Source: a bacterium (GTDB lineage Bacteria; Electryoneota; RPQS01). Taken from it: a stretch of 5,498 nt of DNA. How positions within the stretch are numbered: the first letter of the stretch is position 1; the number at the start of each line of letters is the position of its first letter. Under the pieces are notes generated by a model. That model worked only from the letters and a program-made list of their open reading frames with translations. It did no database searches and was not told the origin of the DNA. Shown here piece by piece: positions 1 to 5,481 of this stretch. Position numbers and translations under genes: made by a program. The DNA lies in the NCBI GenBank assembly GCA_028711875.1, contig JAQTRJ010000175.1:1-5498 (forward strand). The letters run 5' to 3'.

Positions 1-3000
1 GACACCGCCGCCTTCCGCAGATACCCGAGCGCGAAGCCGAGCTTGGCCCGCCAATCAGAGATCATGCCCAGCGCCAGACGGATTTTGAGCGGTCCCGAGG
101 CGGAAATCTCGACTGGGAAACCCTCCCCGGCGGCGGCGATTTCGAGAACCCGCACGCGCGACAGGCCAGCCTTCGGGAACTCGATCAGGCACTCAGCCCG
201 CTCCAGCGAAATCTTTTCCGCCCCCAGCCGTTCCCCCAAGATACGCACTCGCACCATATCAAACAAGTTCCGCGCCGCGTCAGGCGGCCGCCCGAAGCGG
301 TCGGCCACCTCGCGCTCGGTCTCGTCCACTGCCTGAAGCTGCTTCGTGCGGGACAGGTCGCGATAGTAGTTCAGCCGCATCGCCCCTTCCGGCATGTAGT
401 CCTCCGGGAAAAACGCGTCGGCTTCGAGTTTCAGCTTGAGTTCGGGCGGCGGCTCCTGCCCGTTCCCGCCGTTCGCCTCGATCTTGACCTCGTGCACAGC
501 CTCCTCGATCAGCCGCTGATACATCTCGAACCCGACCGCGTTGATGTAGCCCGACTGCTCGCGGCCCAAAAGATTCCCCGCCCCGCGGATTTCGAGGTCA
601 CGCATGGCCACCTGAAAACCCGCGCCGAGCGATGAAAAATTGGTCAGCGCGGCCAGCCGGTGCCGCGCCACCCGCGACATCTCGAATTTCGGCGGTACGA
701 GCAGATACGCGTAAGCCTTGCGCGACGAGCGCCCGATCCGCCCGCGCAATTGGTGAAGCTGCGCCACGCCGAAACGGTCGGCGCGGTTGACGATCATCGT
801 GTTCACGTTGGGCAAATCGAGTCCCGATTCGATAATCATGGTCGAGATCAACACGTCGAAATTGCCCTCTATGAAATCCACCATCACCCGCGCGAGCTTG
901 TCTTCGTCCATTTTTCCGTGCGCGACGGCGAAGCGCACACCCGGCAGCAGCCGCGCGAGCATCCGCCGGATCGCCTCGATGGACTCGATGCGATTGTGCA
1001 CGAAGAACACCTGCCCGCCGCGCTGCAGTTCGTAGGCGATGGAATCCTTGATGACCTTTTCGGAAAACTGCACCACGTCGGTTTCGATGGGCAGCCGTCC
1101 GGGCGGCGGCGTATTGATCTGCGACAGATCGCGCGCGCCCATCAGCGCCATGTGCAGCGTGCGCGGAATCGGCGTTGCGCTCATCGCCAGCACGTCAATG
1201 CTCGCGCGCAGCGATTTGATCCGCTCTTTCTGGACCACGCCGAAGCGGTGCTCTTCGTCAATGATGAGCAGCCCCAGATCGCAGAACTGCACGTCCTTCG
1301 AGAGCAGACGATGCGTGCCGATCAGAATATCGCACTTGCCTTCGGCAAGACGGTGCAGCGTCTGCTTCTGCTCTTTCGCCGATTGAAAGCGCGAGATGAC
1401 CTCGATCTTGAGCGGCCAGCCTTTCAATCGCTCGCGGAACGTGCGGAAGTGCTGCTGCGCGAGAATCGTCGTCGGCACCAGCACCGCCACCTGCTTGCCG
1501 TCGGTCACGGCCTTGAACGCGGCGCGCACGGCGATTTCGGTTTTCCCGTAGCCGACGTCGCCGCAGATCAGACGATCCATCGGCTGCGAGCGTTCCATGT
1601 CGTGTTTTACTTCGTCGGCCGCGCGGATCTGATCGACGGTGTCTTCGTAGGGAAAGCTCGCTTCCATCTCGCGCTGCCACGACGTGTCGTCGGAGTAGGC
1701 GATCCCGTGAGCGGCTTTGCGCTGCGCGTACAGTTTGATGAGGTCTTCCGCGATCGAGATCAGCGATTTTTTCGTCTTGCGCTTGAGGTCGCGCCAGTCG
1801 CGGCCGCCGATTTTCGAGAGCGGCGGCTGAAATCCGTCGCGTCCCGAGTATTTTTGCACCTGCGCGAGATTTTCGAGCTTGACGAACAGGGTCACGCCGT
1901 CGCGATACTCGATCTTGAGCGTTTCGCGCTGGGTCGCCTGCACCTGAATTTTCGTCAGTCCCATATAGCGGCCGATGCCGTAGTCCACGTGCACCACAAA
2001 ATCGCCCGGCTTGAGCGCGTCAATGTCGTGCAGCGGCACGACGTTTTTGAATTTGAGAAAGCGGCGGCGGCGGCGCATTCTGCCGAAGATGTCATGATCC
2101 ACAAGCACGGCAATCTTCGAACGCGCGAGCGTAAAGCCGTGATGCAAGCCGCCTTCGCGCACCTCGAACGCTTTTTCCGGGCAGCCGCGCTCGACAAGAA
2201 TCTGCGCGAGTCGCTCGCCCGCCGCGTCGCTGTCGCAGAGCAGAACGGCGCGCGTTCCCTGTGCGTGATACTCCTTCAGCCGGTCGGCAACCAGCGGCAG
2301 ATTGGCGGCGAACCGTTCCTGCGGCTGCGCCTGCATGTCGAGCGTCGCGTCGCACTCCCACGGCGCGTTCTCGAAAAAGACTTGCGAAAAAGTTTTCGCC
2401 GCGCGGCGGATGTCTTCGGGGGACAACGTGGGCGACGGCACGGGGGCATCGTCATCGGCGATCTCCGCCGCCTCGTCCTCCGGCGGCGCATCCTCTTCAT
2501 CCTCGTCTTCGTCCAGCGCGTCCGCGAACCGCTCGGCGAGCTTGCGAAACATTCCGTTGCCGTGCGCGGCGGTGCGATCATCGAACGATTTCTTCAGAGC
2601 CGCCCACGCGCCGCGGCCTTCGCTCCAGAGAATCACGGTGTGTTCGGGAAGATGTTCGAGCAGCGACGAGGTGTCCGGGTTCGAAAGTTCGGCGGCAACC
2701 AGCGTAACCTCGTCAATGAAGGACGTGGATTTCTGCGACGACGGATCGAACGTGCGCAGGCTTTCGACCTCTTCGCCGAAAAATTCCAGCCGCACCGGCT
2801 CGGCCGCGCCGAACGGATAAATGTCCAGCACCGCGCCGCGCACCGCGAACTGCCCGACCGCTTCGGTGAACATTTCACGCTTGTAGCCCGCGTTCACCAG
2901 ATATTCGAGCAGCGATTCGCGCGGCAGCGTTTCGCCCTTACTGATCGTGTACAGATTTTCCGAGAGCGAACTGGGCGCGGGCAATGGATCGAGCAGCGCC

Positions 3001-3410
3001 GCCGCCGTGGTGACCACCACGGGACTTCCACCGCGCGCAAGCGACAACAGCACTTCCGCACGCTGACTGTGCTCAACCGGCGTCAGCGCGCGCCCGTAGT
3101 GCGGCCGCTCGGGCAGCAGGCATGGGCCCTCCCCTCCACTTCGTGGGAGGGCTGGGGGGGGTGTTTTGTGCGAGGGATGGGAGGGGTACTCCATCAAAAC
3201 GGTGAGATCATCCACCGCCTCTTCGGCGTCTTCCATCGTCTCGGCGACGAACAGCACCGGCCGCGCCGCGCGCTCGCAGAGATAATCCGCGATCAGCACC
3301 GGCAGCGATCCCGGCGCGTTCTTCACCACGACGCGCGCCGCTTCGCCGAGACTCGTTCCGATCTCGCCGAACTCTTCGCCGTCAAATAGATATCGTTTCA
3401 GCCAGTCCAA
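1..3410 (-). CDS. mfd: Transcription-repair coupling factor Mfd (C-terminal end cut by window edge)
   Basis: Mfd is a cytoplasmic DNA translocase. It removes RNA polymerase stalled at lesions and recruits UvrA to start transcription-coupled nucleotide excision repair. Reading the minus strand from a TTG at 3410 gives 1136 uninterrupted codons. The N-terminal UvrB-like region (about 1-240) includes GAVLDIYPFG. The RNA-polymerase-interaction motif HVDYGIGRYMGL lies at about 474-485. The helicase motors follow: Walker A GDVGYGKTE (catalytic Lys 623), DEEH from Asp 718, SATPIPRTL from Ser 744, and QLRGRIGR at 887-894. The translocation motif RDLEIRGAGNLLG is at 937-949, and then most of the D7 domain. 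E. coli Mfd has 1148 residues, so probably only a few residues are missing. The TTG start is inferred: the only in-frame stop upstream is the neighbour's TGA, no ATG or GTG lies between, and the first ATG (codon 59) would remove conserved N-terminal sequence. No clear Shine-Dalgarno is seen. Oddities are a repeat-derived insertion at residues 75-96 and an acidic run at 300-321. Confidence -1.
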   Translation of the reverse strand, partial: MDWLKRYLFDGEEFGEIGTSLGEAARVVVKNAPGSLPVLIADYLCERAARPVLFVAETMEDAEEAVDDLTVLMEYPSHPSHKTPPPALPRSGGEGPCLLPERPHYGRALTPVEHSQRAEVLLSLARGGSPVVVTTAAALLDPLPAPSSLSENLYTISKGETLPRESLLEYLVNAGYKREMFTEAVGQFAVRGAVLDIYPFGAAEPVRLEFFGEEVESLRTFDPSSQKSTSFIDEVTLVAAELSNPDTSSLLEHLPEHTVILWSEGRGAWAALKKSFDDRTAAHGNGMFRKLAERFADALDEDEDEEDAPPEDEAAEIADDDAPVPSPTLSPEDIRRAAKTFSQVFFENAPWECDATLDMQAQPQERFAANLPLVADRLKEYHAQGTRAVLLCDSDAAGERLAQILVERGCPEKAFEVREGGLHHGFTLARSKIAVLVDHDIFGRMRRRRRFLKFKNVVPLHDIDALKPGDFVVHVDYGIGRYMGLTKIQVQATQRETLKIEYRDGVTLFVKLENLAQVQKYSGRDGFQPPLSKIGGRDWRDLKRKTKKSLISIAEDLIKLYAQRKAAHGIAYSDDTSWQREMEASFPYEDTVDQIRAADEVKHDMERSQPMDRLICGDVGYGKTEIAVRAAFKAVTDGKQVAVLVPTTILAQQHFRTFRERLKGWPLKIEVISRFQSAKEQKQTLHRLAEGKCDILIGTHRLLSKDVQFCDLGLLIIDEEHRFGVVQKERIKSLRASIDVLAMSATPIPRTLHMALMGARDLSQINTPPPGRLPIETDVVQFSEKVIKDSIAYELQRGGQVFFVHNRIESIEAIRRMLARLLPGVRFAVAHGKMDEDKLARVMVDFIEGNFDVLISTMIIESGLDLPNVNTMIVNRADRFGVAQLHQLRGRIGRSSRKAYAYLLVPPKFEMSRVARHRLAALTNFSSLGAGFQVAMRDLEIRGAGNLLGREQSGYINAVGFEMYQRLIEEAVHEVKIEANGGNGQEPPPELKLKLEADAFFPEDYMPEGAMRLNYYRDLSRTKQLQAVDETEREVADRFGRPPDAARNLFDMVRVRILGERLGAEKISLERAECLIEFPKAGLSRVRVLEIAAAGEGFPVEISASGPLKIRLALGMISDWRAKLGFALGYLRKAAV
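3123..3188 (-). repeat. GC-rich palindromic repeat inserted in frame within mfd
   Basis: On the minus strand this block encodes about 22 residues including PPPALPRSGGEG, between VDDLTVLM and CLLPERPHYG of Mfd. The composition (proline, serine, glycine) and the DNA (a C8 run, and CCCTCCCAC / GTGGAGGG arms around GAA at plus positions 3132-3151) differ sharply from the flanking Mfd sequence. The length is a multiple of three and the frame stays open. Peptides of the form PxALPRxGGEG are what such interspersed C-rich repeats give when translated. I infer insertion of a repeat element into a tolerant loop of the N-terminal domain. Boundaries are approximate to a few codons. Confidence 0.7.
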
Positions 3411-3439
3411 ATTGATTCGCTTGAGTTTGTTAATGCCGT

Positions 3440-3459
3440 GTCGGTTGCTTGCAACCGAC
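3440..3459. repeat. Perfect 9-bp-arm palindrome between the UPF0316 gene and mfd
   Basis: GTCGGTTGC and GCAACCGAC are exact reverse complements separated by two bases. The hairpin begins five bases after the UPF0316 stop codon and ends 29 bases before the mfd TTG. There is no T-run after it on the minus strand, so it is not a standard intrinsic terminator. It could be an RNA-processing or stability hairpin in a bicistronic transcript, or another member of the palindromic repeat family seen to the right, although it lacks the GTAG foot. Confidence 0.7.
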
Positions 3460-3464
3460 CGTCG

Positions 3465-4046
3465 TCATCTCTTCTTGATCACGTTCACCACGCGCAGCCA
3501 CGGGAAGAAATCGAGCAGGCCGGCGGGTTTGTAGTGGCGCGCGCTCACCTGCCGCACGTCCTCTACGGTATAAAAGCACTCGGGGTCAAGCTCGCAGATG
3601 GTCTTGGTCAGCGCGGCGATGCTCTCGCGGCCTTCAACGATGAAGATCACGTCCACCGGTCCCGACTTGCCCATGCTCTCGGTTTCGGTGGCCGGATAGC
3701 CGCGCTTCCAGAGCTGCTGCGCCAGACCCTTCTCGCGCTCGGAGATCACCCGCACGATCTGATTCCCGAGCGCGAGCCGCGACTCCACCCACATCCCGAC
3801 CGCTTGACCGGCCGCGAAGCCCGCCGCGTAGCCGACGGTCAGATACCACGCGTCGAGATTCTGGATCACCTGTCCGATCACGTTGATCCAGATGTACACT
3901 TCGAAAAATCCCATCAGCACGGCCAGCGCCGGATAACCGCGCACAACGCTGATCGTGCGCAGCGTGCCGATAGTCTGATCCACGATCCGCAGCAGAAAAA
4001 TCCCGATCATGAGCAGCAGCGGATGCGCCACAAAATATTCGATCAT
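3465..4046 (-). CDS. UPF0316 family membrane protein with C-terminal DUF2179 domain
   Basis: This 193-residue protein resembles the UPF0316 family (B. subtilis YebE type): an N-terminal membrane part (DUF5698) and a cytoplasmic DUF2179 domain. Hydrophobic segments are visible at about 2-21, 35-56 and 62-83. The loop LRTISVVRGYPALAVLMGFFEVYIW is characteristic, given here as LRTISVVRGY followed by GFFEVYIW. The C-terminal half includes GKSGPVDVIFIVEGRE and DPECFYTVEDVR, the usual DUF2179 pattern. The biochemical role of the family is not established; a small-ligand sensing or transport role would be a guess. I prefer the ATG at 4046 over the TTG at 4052, because an AGAGG sits six bases before the ATG but directly against the TTG. 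The gene ends 54 bp before mfd in the same frame, so co-transcription is likely. No frameshift or truncation is seen. Confidence 0.9.
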   Translation of the reverse strand: MIEYFVAHPLLLMIGIFLLRIVDQTIGTLRTISVVRGYPALAVLMGFFEVYIWINVIGQVIQNLDAWYLTVGYAAGFAAGQAVGMWVESRLALGNQIVRVISEREKGLAQQLWKRGYPATETESMGKSGPVDVIFIVEGRESIAALTKTICELDPECFYTVEDVRQVSARHYKPAGLLDFFPWLRVVNVIKKR

Positions 4047-4052
4047 CGCCAA

Positions 4053-4057
4053 CCTCT
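4053..4057 (-). promoter_or_regulatory. Ribosome binding site of the UPF0316 gene
   Basis: AGAGG on the minus strand is followed by a six-base spacer and the ATG at 4046. It decides between this ATG and the TTG at 4052, which would leave no spacer. Confidence 0.65.
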
Positions 4058-4068
4058 ATTTATCAATT

Positions 4069-4099
4069 CCCCTTCCCTCTCCTGCGGGGAACAAAGGGG
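4069..4099. repeat. C-rich/G-rich hairpin block upstream of the UPF0316 gene
   Basis: CCCCTT (4069-4074) pairs with AAGGGG (4094-4099) around a C/T-rich then GCGGGGAAC interior. Its composition recalls the repeat inserted in mfd, but the two are not the same sequence. It directly abuts the 7-bp tandem repeats, giving a composite of repeat fragments. On the minus strand it forms the 5' leader just ahead of the UPF0316 ribosome binding site. No T-run suggests a terminator. Confidence 0.45.
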
Positions 4100-4103
4100 G
4101 GTC

Positions 4104-4131
4104 TCCAAAATCCAAAATCCGAAATCGAAAA
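4104..4131. repeat. Four tandem 7-bp repeats, TCCAAAA type
   Basis: TCCAAAA occurs twice and is followed by TCCGAAA and TCGAAAA in perfect 7-base phase; a fifth partial TCG runs into the first GTAG hairpin. Short heptanucleotide tandem repeats of this look are known from cyanobacteria (STRR sequences) and other genomes. The low-GC block stands out in a GC-rich background. Copy number may vary by slippage. Confidence 0.75.
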
Positions 4132-4133
4132 TC

Positions 4134-4307
4134 GTAGGGGCCGATTCATCGTGCCCGGTTTCGTAGCCGCGCACGGCCGTGCGATCTGTAGCGACACGAT
4201 TTATCGTGTCCCGCATTCCCGTAGATGCAAACGGCAGTTTGCCGTAGGGGCGGGTTAAGGTACTCCGCAACCCGCCCGCCTGTAGTTTCACACGGCAGTG
4301 TGTTTCG
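4134..4307 (+). repeat. Left array: six tandem GTAG-led hairpin units (REP-like)
   Basis: GTAG starts at 4134, 4163, 4188, 4221, 4244 and 4282, and each is followed by a different palindrome. Unit A has GGGCCGAT / ATCGTGCCC. Unit B has the perfect CGCACGGCCGTGCG (4170-4183). Unit C has GACACGAT / ATCGTGTC (4193-4210). Unit D has GCAAAC / GTTTGC (4227-4242). Unit E has GGGCGGGTT / AACCCGCCC (4248-4277). Unit F has CACAC / GTGTG (4289-4302). Spacing varies from 23 to 38 bases. A GTAG foot before a hairpin is the known signature of REP elements recognised by RAYT (TnpA-REP) transposases. The right end overlaps the last codons of the PIN gene. Confidence 0.8.
4188..4242 (+). repeat. C-D repeat pair, left copy of an inverted repeat flanking the PIN gene
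   Basis: Units C and D lie next to each other here and again, on the opposite strand, at 5225-5271. The 22 bases at 4221-4242 (unit D with its GTAG) are identical to the reverse complement of 5225-5246. Unit C differs from its partner by one loop base (TTT against TTC) up to GTGTCC. The left copy has eight extra bases between C and D. Confidence 0.85.
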
Positions 4308-5142
4308 AAACTCTGGATGCCCTCAGCGCCATCAAGAACTCGTCAAATGATTCTATCTCCGGGGCGCGATCATCATGCTGTGCAATCATTCTGACAATCT
4401 TGGCAAGGTTGCCGTCATCTGTTACTAAGGAATGACAACCTAATGCAAAGGCATCGGCAAATGCAATCTGATCATAGCTCGACTCGTCAAGTGAACGCCT
4501 CTGCTTTTTGCCAAGATTTGGCTCGAGCCTCAGCGATTGACGTGCGATTTCAAAGGCGAAATACGCCCAGTTGGTTGGCAACGCTCGGCAACTAACCCTG
4601 CCCAGCGCCTGTAACCAGAATCGAATGAAATACTCGGCAGTCTCTTCTGGAATCCTGCGTGGCTTCTCCTGTAGGTACTGCTCAGCTTCTGATAGGGTAG
4701 CGTTGTCGCGCATGTGGCCCTGGGCCTTGTCGTACGATTCTTGATTCGTTTCCGCCATCTGCGTCTTCCGCACCTGAATCCTTTTCAGGACATCAGCATG
4801 ATTATCTTCAAGCAGGTATCCCAATAGGCCCTGCGCTCCAAACTGAGGGAAAAAACATTCATGCTCCTCAAGGGCGCGGCCGTACGCCACCTCTTGCGCC
4901 ATCCTCAGGTCGTATGGCGTAATAGCGTTATTCCCCACGCACTCGCATATGAACCGGGCATCTCTCTCGAATCTATCTCTATCATGCTCCCATTCAGGCA
5001 GGAACTCTTCAAGTGTTTCCACTGAAACATATACGCTAATTGAGTTACCTCGAACTGCTGCTGTAAGTGCAGAACGGTCATCGTCTGTGGCTTTCCGTCT
5101 GAGCATATCTAACCAAGCACAGCAGTCGAGATACACACGCAT
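4288..5142 (-). CDS. PIN-domain protein (putative metal-dependent ribonuclease)
   Basis: This 284-residue protein has the acidic motifs of a PIN-type nuclease fold. They are RVYLDCCAW with Asp 6 at the end of the first strand, VSVETLEEF with Glu 42/45/46, YDQIAFADAFALG with Asp 224 and Asp 230, and SLVTDDGNL with Asp 242/243. PIN domains usually span about 130-150 residues, so roughly 60-215 here is a large, mostly helical insertion. No signal peptide or membrane segment is seen, so it should be cytoplasmic. The ATG at 5142 has GGGAG eight bases upstream. No antitoxin-like small ORF is adjacent, unlike VapBC pairs, so an orphan RNase or a defence or regulatory nuclease is possible. Sampled GC (about 45-58%) is lower than in mfd, consistent with acquisition. 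The last codons (KHTAV and stop) are read from a repeat unit. Fold confidence is fair; target unknown. Confidence 0.8.
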   Translation of the reverse strand: MRVYLDCCAWLDMLRRKATDDDRSALTAAVRGNSISVYVSVETLEEFLPEWEHDRDRFERDARFICECVGNNAITPYDLRMAQEVAYGRALEEHECFFPQFGAQGLLGYLLEDNHADVLKRIQVRKTQMAETNQESYDKAQGHMRDNATLSEAEQYLQEKPRRIPEETAEYFIRFWLQALGRVSCRALPTNWAYFAFEIARQSLRLEPNLGKKQRRSLDESSYDQIAFADAFALGCHSLVTDDGNLAKIVRMIAQHDDRAPEIESFDEFLMALRASRVSKHTAV

Positions 5143-5150
5143 GTATTTTT

Positions 5151-5155
5151 CTCCC
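5151..5155 (-). promoter_or_regulatory. Ribosome binding site of the PIN gene
   Basis: GGGAG on the minus strand lies eight bases before the ATG at 5142, with an A-rich spacer. It supports that start. Confidence 0.7.
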
Positions 5156-5157
5156 GA

Positions 5158-5170
5158 CGGTCAGAGACCG
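5158..5170. repeat. Small hairpin just upstream of the PIN gene ribosome binding site
   Basis: CGGTC and GACCG form five-base arms around three bases. On the minus strand the unit is preceded by CTAG, a near match to the GTAG foot, so it may be a decayed member of the hairpin family. Its place in the 5' leader would also suit a translational or operator role, but nothing proves that. Confidence 0.45.
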
Positions 5171-5193
5171 CCACTAGTTTTTTCTCTCGCGGC

Positions 5194-5368
5194 GGCGAAT
5201 CTCCAGATTCGCCCCGATAATTGAGCAAACTGCCGTTTGCATCTACCGGACACGATGAATCGTGTCGCTACGGTCGCACGCAGCCCTTCACTTCGTTCGA
5301 GGGGCGGCGCTACGACGAGGACACAGCAAGCTGTGTCACTACGAACGGGCGATGCAATCAGCCCCTAC
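5194..5368 (-). repeat. Right array: GTAG-led hairpin units in opposite orientation (REP-like)
   Basis: On the plus strand units end in CTAC, which is GTAG on the minus strand, at 5243-5246, 5268-5271, 5310-5313, 5339-5342 and 5365-5368. From left to right the stems are GGCGAATCT / AGATTCGCC (5194-5213, GTAG decayed), GCAAAC / GTTTGC (unit D, 5225-5240), and GACACGAT / ATCGTGTC (unit C, 5249-5266). Next come a weak hairpin around CACTTCGTTCG, then GACACAGC / GCTGTGTC (5320-5337), and GGGC-GAT / ATC-A-GCCC (5347-5364, like unit A). All units face the PIN gene, mirroring the left array. Confidence 0.8.
5225..5271 (-). repeat. C-D repeat pair, right copy of an inverted repeat flanking the PIN gene
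   Basis: This is the reverse-complement counterpart of 4188-4242. Read on the minus strand the order is again C then D, each with its GTAG foot, and unit D is identical over 22 bases to the left copy. The two copies bracket the PIN coding region at 46 bp beyond its stop on one side and 82 bp before its start on the other. Confidence 0.85.
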
Positions 5369-5381
5369 GATAATTCATGTC

Positions 5382-5454
5382 ATTCTGGACACCGCGCGAT
5401 CCCACACGACGGAGCATGTGGGCTAGTGGCCTCGCGGGCGCGGGCGTCCAGAAT
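5382..5454. repeat. 73-bp inverted-repeat element
   Basis: ATTCTGGAC at 5382-5390 pairs with GTCCAGAAT at 5446-5454. Inside, CCCACA (5401-5406) pairs with TGTGGG (5417-5422). The remaining interior is very GC-rich (CCGCGCG against CGCGGGCGCGG) and can pair only imperfectly. No ORF is encoded. It looks like a separate, larger palindromic repeat inserted between GTAG units. No flanking target duplication is obvious. Confidence 0.6.
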
Positions 5455-5457
5455 CTC

Positions 5458-5481
5458 GAACACTCGGCTGTGTGAAACTAC
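5458..5481 (-). repeat. Further GTAG unit related to unit F, near the right edge
   Basis: GTGTGAAACTAC at 5470-5481 is the exact reverse complement of the first 12 bases of left unit F (4282-4293). The ACAC / GTGT arms are imperfect. The following GGCGGGTGG probably begins another unit that is cut by the window edge. Confidence 0.6.

Noticed and set aside
3123..3188. mfd as a pseudogene because of the insertion
   Set aside because: The frame is intact before and after the insertion, and all helicase motifs and the translocation motif are present.
660..3389. 909-codon open frame on the plus strand
   Set aside because: It is antisense to mfd, whose minus-strand frame shows every conserved Mfd motif. 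The plus product is Arg/His-rich with no recognisable domain, as expected for a shadow frame in GC-rich DNA.
4053..4068. Promoter for the UPF0316 gene (GATAAAT as a -10 box)
   Set aside because: No acceptable -35 element lies at the right distance, and the match is weak.
3438..4166. 242-codon open frame on the plus strand
   Set aside because: Antisense to the UPF0316 gene, running into the repeats; no recognisable protein features.
4248..4277. Intrinsic terminator for the PIN gene (unit E hairpin)
   Set aside because: The stem is good, but no T-run follows on the minus strand, and it is one of a tandem series of similar hairpins.
4043..4291. 82-codon open frame on the minus strand between the PIN and UPF0316 genes
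   Set aside because: It is a translation of the hairpin array and 7-bp repeats and overlaps the start of the UPF0316 gene; no good ribosome binding site was found.
4949..5224. 91-codon open frame on the plus strand
   Set aside because: Antisense to the PIN gene start and then reads through repeat DNA.
4134..5368. CRISPR array
   Set aside because: Only GTAG and hairpin form are shared. There are no identical 20-40 bp direct repeats separated by uniform spacers, and no cas genes are present.
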